Of a stretch of DNA of 12,215 nt, positions 7,306 through 12,215 are shown piece by piece (position 1 is the first letter of the stretch; the number at the start of each line of letters is the position of its first letter). The DNA is from JANNOG01 sp050329835 (lineage in GTDB: Bacteria; Actinomycetota; Actinomycetes; Actinomycetales; JBBAYJ01), in NCBI GenBank assembly GCA_050329835.1, contig JBHJOJ010000107.1, positions 1 to 12,215 on the forward strand, in the 5' to 3' direction. A program made the translations under genes and the position numbers. The notes beneath the pieces were generated by a model. That model was not told the DNA's origin and did not search any database. It saw nothing but the letters and a program-made list of their open reading frames with translations.

Positions 7306-8306
7306 GCACCCTGGTGGCGGCGCCGGTCGCGGCCCGCGCCCTGCTCACCGAGGCCTCCGTGCTGGGCGTCGGGGCCGTCGGGCCCGTCCCGCCGGAGCTC
7401 GCCGGGACCGCCGCGGCGGCCGCCGCCTCCGGCGCGGCGCCCACCGACTGGTTCGACCACGCCACCGTCCTGGGGCCCCGGGGCTACAAGTACCTGCCGC
7501 TGCCGTCCCAGCTGTCCCTCGCCGCGGGCCGCCGGGCGCTCTCCGGGGTCGACCTCGAGGCGGTGCCGAGCACTTCGCGCTCGCTGTGGGTGGCGGCCAG
7601 CACGGCCGCTGCGTCCCTCCACGAACCCATGGACGCCACCGTCCGCTCCCGGGGCGCGGACCTGCTCAGCCCGCTGGGCGCACCCTTCTTCTCGATCAAC
7701 CTGGCCGCCGGCCGGCTCTCCTCGGAGCTGCTCAGCCACGGCGGTGCCACGACCTACACCACGCCCGGGACGGCCGGGCTCGACGCACTGGCCGGCGCCG
7801 TCCGCATGACGGACCCGCGACGGGCGACCGGCCACGTACTGGCCGTCGTGCTCGCGGTCGAGGTGGCTCCCCCGGCGGGCGAGCCCGGGGCCGAGCCGCC
7901 CGAGAGCGGCGCCGTCGCCCTGGTGCTCGGCACGACGGGACGGCCGGGCCGGGCGCGGGTCTCGGTGCGTCGCGGGTCCTGGGGGCCGCGCACGGCCGAG
8001 GCGGACCTGTCGGCCCTCGTCGACGCCTGCGCCGCCGACGGGGCCCCGGTCCGGCTGCTGGCCGCGCCGCAGGCGCGCGCCGCGCTCCCGGGCACCGGGT
8101 ACCTGGCCGACGCCCTGGTCACTGAGGTCGCCGTGGGCTCGGGCAGCTACGTGCCCCTGGCCGCGGTGGCCGCCGCGGTCCGCGGGCCCGGTCCCGTCGT
8201 CCTCGTCGTCGCCGGCCCCGACGGGCGCGCCGGCGCGGTCCACGTCCGTCCCGGTGACGCCGAGGACCTGCCCGCTCGCCGACGCCCGCAGGAGGAGACC
8301 GCATGA
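7302..8306 (+). CDS. Ketosynthase-like protein B, catalytic Cys replaced by Gly
   Basis: A 334-residue divergent KS-fold relative starting at a GTG that overlaps the previous stop. It shares with protein A the motif FDHATVLGPRGYKY (51-64), followed by a strand SLWVAAST and APFFSINLAAGRLSSELLSHGG, which corresponds to the N-x-x-AG-x-x-A region before the active site. The active-site stretch reads TTYTTPGTAGLDAL, putting Gly156 at the nucleophile position. HGTGT and the Lys/His motif are absent. The C-terminal half is compressed but keeps a helix GSGSYVPLAAVAAAV that resembles the last helix after GHxxGAA in real ketosynthases. The reading frame and codon bias are intact, so it is a working gene and not decay. 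The role is most likely structural, partnering ketosynthase 3. Assignment to the KS superfamily is less certain than for protein A. Confidence 0.68.
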   Translation: MSTLVAAPVAARALLTEASVLGVGAVGPVPPELAGTAAAAAASGAAPTDWFDHATVLGPRGYKYLPLPSQLSLAAGRRALSGVDLEAVPSTSRSLWVAASTAAASLHEPMDATVRSRGADLLSPLGAPFFSINLAAGRLSSELLSHGGATTYTTPGTAGLDALAGAVRMTDPRRATGHVLAVVLAVEVAPPAGEPGAEPPESGAVALVLGTTGRPGRARVSVRRGSWGPRTAEADLSALVDACAADGAPVRLLAAPQARAALPGTGYLADALVTEVAVGSGSYVPLAAVAAAVRGPGPVVLVVAGPDGRAGAVHVRPGDAEDLPARRRPQEETA

Positions 8307-9139
8307 GCCTCACCGAGACCCGTCCCCCGACGACGACCGGCCGTCACCGGCCCCGCACCGGGCAGGTCGCCCTGGTCCTCGGAGCCTCCAGCGGGATGGG
8401 CCGGGCCGTCGCCCGCCGTCTGGCGAGCGAGGGCGCGGGTGTGGTCGGTGTCCACTTCGACACCGCCGCCCGGGCCGACGAGATCGCCGAGCTGGTCGGT
8501 GAGCTGGAGGGCCACGAGGTGCCCGTCCGGTTCGTCAACGCCAACGCGGCCGCCGAGGCGACCCGCTCCGACGTCGTCCGGGAGGTGCGCGAGCTCACCG
8601 ACGGTCGCGGAGTCGACGTCGTGCTGCACTCGCTGGCGTTCGGCACCCTGCTGCCCTACCTGCCGGACGGCTCGGACGGCCCGGTCCTCGCACCCCGGCA
8701 GATGACGATGACCCTCGAGGTCATGGCCCACAGCCTGGTGTGGTGGGTCCGTGACCTCCTGACCGCCGGTCTGCTCCCGCCCGGTTCGCACGTGCTCGCC
8801 ATGACCAGCGCCGGGGACAGCAGGGTGGCCGCCAGCTACGGCGCGGTGTCCGCGGCCAAGTCGGCCCTGCTGGCCCACGTCCGCCAGCTGGCGGTGGAGC
8901 TCGCCCCCCACGACGTCAGCGTCAACGCGCTGCGGGCCGGGGTCACGCTGACGCCTTCGCTGCAGCGGATCCCCGAGAGCGAGCGGCTGCGCGAGATCGC
9001 CGTCGCCGCCAACCCGCACCACCGCCTCACCACGCCCGAGGACGTCGCGGAGGCGGTCGCCCTGCTGACGGCGACCCGCTCGGCCTGGCTCACCGGGAAC
9101 GTCGTCGCGGTCGACGGTGGGGAGGGACTGACGACATGA
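8303..9139 (+). CDS. SDR-family enoyl-ACP reductase-like protein (FabI/FabL type)
   Basis: A 278-residue short-chain dehydrogenase. The NAD(P)-binding motif is LGASSGMG (26-33) and the fold begins after ~20 disordered-looking residues. Two features point to the enoyl-reductase branch: VVLHSLAFG (107-114), matching the HS-x-AF segment of FabI/FabL, and Tyr179 with Lys186 in SYGAVSAAKSALL, a Y-x(6)-K spacing typical of enoyl-ACP reductases where classical SDRs use Y-x(3)-K. The following HVRQLAVELAPHDVSVNALRAG and the C-terminal TGNVVAVDGGEG are family-typical. It would reduce trans-2-enoyl-ACP with NAD(P)H. GGAGGAG lies 5 bases before the ATG, which overlaps the upstream stop. A ketoreductase role is the main alternative. 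Its presence suggests the product has at least some saturated carbons. Confidence 0.85.
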   Translation: MSLTETRPPTTTGRHRPRTGQVALVLGASSGMGRAVARRLASEGAGVVGVHFDTAARADEIAELVGELEGHEVPVRFVNANAAAEATRSDVVREVRELTDGRGVDVVLHSLAFGTLLPYLPDGSDGPVLAPRQMTMTLEVMAHSLVWWVRDLLTAGLLPPGSHVLAMTSAGDSRVAASYGAVSAAKSALLAHVRQLAVELAPHDVSVNALRAGVTLTPSLQRIPESERLREIAVAANPHHRLTTPEDVAEAVALLTATRSAWLTGNVVAVDGGEGLTT

Positions 9140-10131
9140 CCCCGGTCGCGGCGGTCGTCGACACCGTGCGGGGATGGCTGGCCGGTCTGGCGCTGGCCCG
9201 GGCGATCTACGCCCCGCCCGCCGCGGCCGCACCGGCGCGCACCCCGGCCGACCTGGGGCTCGCCTTCGAGCCCCGCACCTGGCTCACCTCCCGCGACCGG
9301 CTGACGGTGGCGGCGTGGTGGGTCCCGGGCAGCGGCCCGGACGCCGTCGTGGTGAGCCACGGCATGGGCGACAGCCGCGACCGCGTCCTCGAGCACGTCC
9401 GGATGCTTCACGAGGCCGGGTTCTCCGTGCTCGCCTACGACAACCGCAACCACGGGGCGAGCCAGGCGAGCCGACGCACCTGGCGGATGGCCACCCGGTT
9501 CACCGGCGACCTGCTCGACGCCGTGTCCCAGGTACGCCGCGAGGTCGCCCCCGGGGCGCGGGTCGGCGTGCTGGCGTTCTCCTTCTCGTGCTGGCCGGCG
9601 CTGCGTGCGGCGCGGGTCGAGGGGGCCGCGGTGGACGCCGTGGTCTGCGACAGCGGACCGGTCGTCGACATCGCCGCCGTCGTGGCACGCCTGGCCCGGC
9701 TCCGGGCGGCGACGCTGCCGGAGCGGCTGCGCACGGGCCCGGGGCTGCGGGCCCTCCAGGCCTCGGCGCGCTCCTGGGCGCTGACGCTGCTGCACCAGCC
9801 CGACTGGCCCCTCACCGGGGACGGGCCGCCCGTCCTCTTCGTCACCGGTGCCCGGGACGGCGTGCTCACGAGCGAGGAGGTCCTCGCGCTCGCCGCCGTG
9901 ACCCCGCGCAGCGACACCTGGGTGGTGCCCCGCGCCGGTCACCTCCGGGCACTCGCCGTCGCCGGTCCCCGGTACGCGCACCGGGTCGGCGGGTTCCTGC
10001 GCACCGGCGCCCAGCCCGTCGACGAGGTGACGTCGTCAGGGGAGGCGCCCGTGTCCGGGGAGACGCCGGTCCCCACCGGTGCCTCGACCCCTGGCGGTCC
10101 TGCCACCGAGCGCGGGGTGGGGCATGGCTGA
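9136..10131 (+). CDS. Alpha/beta-hydrolase fold protein 2
   Basis: A 331-residue alpha/beta hydrolase, ATGA-coupled to the SDR gene with GGAGGG 9 bases upstream. The oxyanion-side motif VVVSHGMGDSRDR (71-83) is followed by a strand SVLAYDNRNHGAS, typical of the peptidase S9/serine aminopeptidase-like branch. The nucleophile elbow is VLAFSFSCWPALRA, with Ser149 at the usual position and Ser151 where a Gly is normally found. The remaining triad residues are probably Asp241 in VTGARDGVLT and His269 in VPRAGHLRAL. An N-terminal helix (about 4-24) is hydrophobic but lacks a clear signal cleavage site, so it may be a weak membrane-associating segment. The last ~40 residues are low-complexity (Ser, Gly, Thr, Pro). 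The altered elbow makes hydrolysis, acyl transfer or a non-catalytic role all possible. Confidence 0.82.
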   Translation: MTPVAAVVDTVRGWLAGLALARAIYAPPAAAAPARTPADLGLAFEPRTWLTSRDRLTVAAWWVPGSGPDAVVVSHGMGDSRDRVLEHVRMLHEAGFSVLAYDNRNHGASQASRRTWRMATRFTGDLLDAVSQVRREVAPGARVGVLAFSFSCWPALRAARVEGAAVDAVVCDSGPVVDIAAVVARLARLRAATLPERLRTGPGLRALQASARSWALTLLHQPDWPLTGDGPPVLFVTGARDGVLTSEEVLALAAVTPRSDTWVVPRAGHLRALAVAGPRYAHRVGGFLRTGAQPVDEVTSSGEAPVSGETPVPTGASTPGGPATERGVGHG

Positions 10132-10453
10132 GCGCTGGCTGCTCGTCGCCGCCCGGGCCCCCGCCCGGCACGGCCGTGCGCTCTGGGACGACGCCGCGGC
10201 CCTCGCCGCCTCGGGAGCCGAGGTCACGCTGCTCATGACCGACGACACGACGAGCGAGGTCGCGACGGCCGACTCCCCGGCCCCGCGGCTCGCGGCCGAC
10301 GGGGGGCGCGTCGTCGTCGACCGAGCCGCCGCGGCTCGCCGGGGGCTGCTGGGGCGCTTCGGTTCTGCCTCGGGCGGGGACGTGCAGCTCCTCGACCGCG
10401 GGGCGATCGCCGCGCTGCTGCTCGACCCGGACCTGCGGACGGTGTGGCGATGA
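10124..10453 (+). CDS. DsrH/TusB-like small protein of a sulfur-relay-type trio
   Basis: A 109-residue protein; ATG at 10124 overlaps the hydrolase gene by 8 bases. The shape is a DsrE/F/H fold: strand RWLLVAARAP, helix ALWDDAAALAASG, strand AEVTLLMTDD, then VVVDRAAAARRGLLG, and an end LLDRGAIAALLLDPDLRTVWR. The middle and end recall TusB/DsrH, where an -xDLxxRGL- segment is followed by a last helix closing with Trp. Family members form a heterohexamer with the E/D and F/C type subunits and pass persulfide sulfur between carriers. This protein has no cysteine at all, so it could only be structural. The two downstream genes encode the other two subunit types, which strengthens the call. Alone, its similarity would be weak. 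Confidence 0.62.
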   Translation: MAERWLLVAARAPARHGRALWDDAAALAASGAEVTLLMTDDTTSEVATADSPAPRLAADGGRVVVDRAAAARRGLLGRFGSASGGDVQLLDRGAIAALLLDPDLRTVWR

Positions 10454-10935
10454 GCGCGGGCACCCCGGAGCCGGGCGCGCCGTCGCCGCGCGTCGGCGGG
10501 CACCCTGTCCCGCACCGGCCCTCGGTCGACCCCGCCGCGCCGCCGGACTGGGACCTGATGCTCGCGCTCATGGGGGCGGGCTACGCCGACGACGGCGTGA
10601 GCACCGCGCTCGACTGGGTGGCCGCGGCAGCGGCCGCGGGCGGCCGGGTGCAGGTCTGGGCCTGCGGCTACGCGACCCTGCTCACCCAGCGGGCCCTGGG
10701 GCGGACCAAGCCGCGCAACGCGATGGACTGGGACGCCGAGCACCTGACGACCGCCACCTGGGCCACGGACCTCCTCGCGCGCCACCCGGGCTCGGTCCGC
10801 TGGCTCGCCTGCCGGTTCTGCTCCGACGAGCGCGGGGCCGTCGACCACGTGCCGGCGGTCCGGGTCCGCCCGGCGATGAGCTTCGGCCGGCACGTGGCCG
10901 AGTCCGCGAAGACCGTCTTCGTGGGGGTGATCTGA
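10450..10935 (+). CDS. DsrE/TusD-like sulfur-relay subunit with conserved Cys
   Basis: A 161-residue protein, ATGA-coupled to the preceding gene; a GTG at 10444 is an alternative start. After ~32 proline-rich extra residues the DsrE fold begins: WDLMLALMGAGYADDGVSTALDWVAAAAAAGG, matching the opening strand, G-x-Y and first helix of TusD. The key segment is LACRFCSDERGAVD (119-132). Cys121 followed by six residues, then RG and D, has the same spacing as the persulfide Cys (Cys78) of E. coli TusD as I remember it, C-x(6)-RG-x-x-D. Cys124 and Cys72 are further candidates. A C-terminal strand KTVFVGVI closes the fold. In the family this subunit accepts sulfur from a TusA-type donor and hands it to a TusE/DsrC-type acceptor; neither partner is encoded here. 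A CxxC-like C-R-F-C could also suggest redox or metal binding. Confidence 0.8.
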   Translation: MSAGTPEPGAPSPRVGGHPVPHRPSVDPAAPPDWDLMLALMGAGYADDGVSTALDWVAAAAAAGGRVQVWACGYATLLTQRALGRTKPRNAMDWDAEHLTTATWATDLLARHPGSVRWLACRFCSDERGAVDHVPAVRVRPAMSFGRHVAESAKTVFVGVI

Positions 10936-11286
10936 GTGGCCCCCGTGGACCGACGCGCCCTCGCCGTCCTCGACCACCCCTACCGAGGGGTCCTTGAGCG
11001 TGGGTACGCGGACCCCCTCTACCTCGTGCGTGTCCTCGCCGCCCAGCTCGGCCGGGTCGACCTCGTGCTGCGCGGGGAGGCCGTCCTCCTCGCCGCCGCG
11101 GGCGCGGCCGGCGGCTGGGACGGCGGCCTGCCGCACGTCGTCGCCCAGGGCATCCCGGTCCTCGCCGAGGGCTCCGACCTGGCGCGCCTCGGCGTGCCGC
11201 CCGGGTCGCTGGCGGCGGGTGTCCTGACCACCCCGCCCACGCCACCGCCGCGGTGGTCGGCCTACGACCACGTCTGGTTCCTGTGA
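10936..11286 (+). CDS. DsrF/TusC-like small protein of the sulfur-relay-type trio
   Basis: A 116-residue protein whose GTG start immediately follows the previous stop with no gap. It reads RRALAVLDHPYRGVLERGYADP, helix LYLVRVLAAQL, strand VDLVLRGEAVLLAA, then GIPVLAEGSDLARLGVPPGSL, and ends WSAYDHVWFL. The R-G-E-A-V strand end, the GIPV...DLxxxGV segment and the closing YDxVxxF/L are what I expect of DsrF/TusC subunits (E. coli TusC ends in a similar NYDVILRF as I recall). It contains no cysteine, so it probably shapes the complex and does not carry sulfur. It is likely assembled with the two proteins encoded just upstream. The order H-like, E-like, F-like differs from the usual tusDCB and dsrEFH orders. 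Confidence 0.68.
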   Translation: MAPVDRRALAVLDHPYRGVLERGYADPLYLVRVLAAQLGRVDLVLRGEAVLLAAAGAAGGWDGGLPHVVAQGIPVLAEGSDLARLGVPPGSLAAGVLTTPPTPPPRWSAYDHVWFL

Positions 11287-11322
11287 CCCTCGCGGTCCCC
11301 GTCCGCCCCGCCCGACGCAGCT

Positions 11323-11327
11323 GGAGG
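11323..11327 (+). promoter_or_regulatory. Shine-Dalgarno site deciding the start of the last gene
   Basis: GGAGG lies 6 bases before the ATG at 11334. It favours this start over the GTG at 11283, which would overlap the upstream stop by 4 bases (GTGA) and add 17 residues rich in Arg and Pro. Confidence 0.65.
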
Positions 11328-11333
11328 CAGCAC

Positions 11334-12215
11334 ATGCAGACCGTCACCACCGCCCCGCGCCGCCCCGACACCGGCGACGTCAGCTCCCGTGACGACCCCG
11401 CCGCCACCCCGTCGGCGATCGCCGTCGTCACCCGTCTGGCCCTGACGTCCGCCGCCGGCCGCGACGTCCGCGACCTGGCCGCCGCCGTGGCCGCGGGCCG
11501 CTCCCTGGCGGCCTCGCACGGGCCGCAGGTCCAGGGACCGTGGGACACGGGGGTGCCGGTCCCCGGCTTCGACAAGAAGGCCGAGCTCGGCCGCAAGGGT
11601 GTCAGGACCCTCGACCGGGCGGCGGCCCTCGCCGTCGCCACGGTCGGCCGGGTGGCGGTCACCGGGGACGACGTCGGGCTCGTCGTGGGTACCGGCATGG
11701 GCAGCGTGCAGAGCACGATGGACTTCACCCGGGACGCTCTCACCGGTGAGCGGCCGTACCTCGTCGACCCGGCGAGGTTCCCCAACACCGTCATGAACTT
11801 CGCCGCGGGGCAGTGCGCGATCTGGCACGGTCTGCGCGGCCCCAACGCCACCGTCACCGCGGGGCGCGCCACGGGGCTCGCGGCACTGCGCTACGGGGCG
11901 CGGTGGCTGCGCCTCGCGCACGCCTCCCGGGTCATCGTCGCCGCGACCGAGGAGATGTCGCCCCAGCGGGGCTGGCTGGAGTGGGTCTCCGGCGCGGACC
12001 GCGACGTGCCGCTGGGCGAGGGCTGCGCGACGCTCATGCTCCGCTCGCCGGGCGACGTCGCCGTCGGTGGGGCCGCCGCCGTGGGCGACGCGGCCGACGA
12101 CGCGGCCGACGACGCGGCCGACGGCGGGGCCGACGGCGGGGCCGAGCGGGTGCTCGCCGAGGTGCTGGGGGTGTCGACGGCGCTGGCCGTGCGCCCCGAG
12201 CGGGCCGGCGCCGTC
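11334..12215 (+). CDS. Ketosynthase-like protein C, catalytic Cys replaced by Arg (3' end outside window)
   Basis: At least 294 residues, open at the right edge. It is the most KS-like of the three inactive forms: FDKKAELGRKGVRTLDRAAALA (79-100), strand DDVGLVVGTGMGS, then FPNTVMNFAAGQCAIWHG and GPNATVTAGRATGLAALRYG, followed by SRVIVAATEEMSP and the turn LGEGCATLMLRS. These are standard KS N-domain landmarks. In the active-site stretch GP-N-A-T-V-T-A-G-R-A-T-G, Arg178 stands where the nucleophile Cys would be. The start is chosen by GGAGG 6 bases upstream; GTG at 11283 is the alternative. A 12-bp repeat lies in the linker between halves (about residues 252-271). The C-terminal half with HGTGT and Lys/His motifs would lie beyond the window, so I cannot say if it is kept. 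A chain-length-factor-like role is likely; a partner gene may follow. Confidence 0.82.
   Translation, partial: MQTVTTAPRRPDTGDVSSRDDPAATPSAIAVVTRLALTSAAGRDVRDLAAAVAAGRSLAASHGPQVQGPWDTGVPVPGFDKKAELGRKGVRTLDRAAALAVATVGRVAVTGDDVGLVVGTGMGSVQSTMDFTRDALTGERPYLVDPARFPNTVMNFAAGQCAIWHGLRGPNATVTAGRATGLAALRYGARWLRLAHASRVIVAATEEMSPQRGWLEWVSGADRDVPLGEGCATLMLRSPGDVAVGGAAAVGDAADDAADDAADGGADGGAERVLAEVLGVSTALAVRPERAGAV
12087..12146 (+). repeat. 12-bp tandem repeat, about 5 copies, in ketosynthase-like protein C
   Basis: Three perfect copies of GACGCGGCCGAC (12087-12122) are followed by two variants, GGCGGGGCCGAC and GGCGGGGCCGAG (to 12146). They code an acidic-alanine linker with DAAD units, then GGAD/GGAE. 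The unit is a multiple of three, so copy changes keep frame. The repeat sits in the linker after LGEGCATLMLRS, between the two halves of the KS fold. Confidence 0.92.

Noticed and set aside
1..12215. tRNA, rRNA, insertion sequences or transposase genes
   Set aside because: I saw no transposase motifs, terminal inverted repeats or tRNA-like folds in the window.

Overview
The window is very GC-rich DNA with strong third-position G/C bias, proline- and alanine-rich proteins and mixed ATG/GTG starts. This points to an actinomycete (Actinomycetota); I cannot name a genus from sequence alone. From about position 513 to the right edge it is one unbroken plus-strand operon of 14 genes, the last cut by the window end. 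Most neighbours overlap by 4 bases (ATGA or GTGA), so the proteins are probably made in linked amounts. The first ~512 bases carry no gene I can support. They are less GC-rich and are probably the promoter and leader of the operon.

Layout: an acyl carrier protein (513-773); two complete ketosynthases (777-2120, 2117-3304); a shortened ketosynthase-like protein without the catalytic Cys (3301-4239); an alpha/beta hydrolase (4236-5048); a double-hotdog protein (5045-6040); a third complete ketosynthase (6037-7305); a second inactive-looking ketosynthase-like protein (7302-8306); an enoyl-reductase-like SDR (8303-9139); a second alpha/beta hydrolase (9136-10131); three small proteins resembling the three subunits of the DsrEFH/TusBCD sulfur-relay complex (10124-11286); and a third Cys-less ketosynthase-like protein (11334 to the edge).

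Reading the genes together: this looks like a type II (discrete-protein) polyketide or fatty-acid-like pathway. The carrier protein holds the chain. Three active ketosynthases extend it, probably each paired with a non-catalytic partner as in KS/chain-length-factor heterodimers. The hotdog protein could dehydrate or hydrolyse, the SDR could reduce enoyl groups, and the hydrolases could release or edit chains. No acyltransferase, ketoreductase or phosphopantetheinyl transferase lies in the window; they may lie downstream or come from primary metabolism.

The unusual part is the sulfur-relay-like trio inside the operon. Only its TusD/DsrE-like member has cysteines, and one fits the position of the persulfide-carrying Cys of TusD. 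The most interesting hypothesis is that the pathway moves protein-bound sulfur into a polyketide- or lipid-like product, or uses this fold for something new. This is an inference from sequence patterns and context; the product is unknown.
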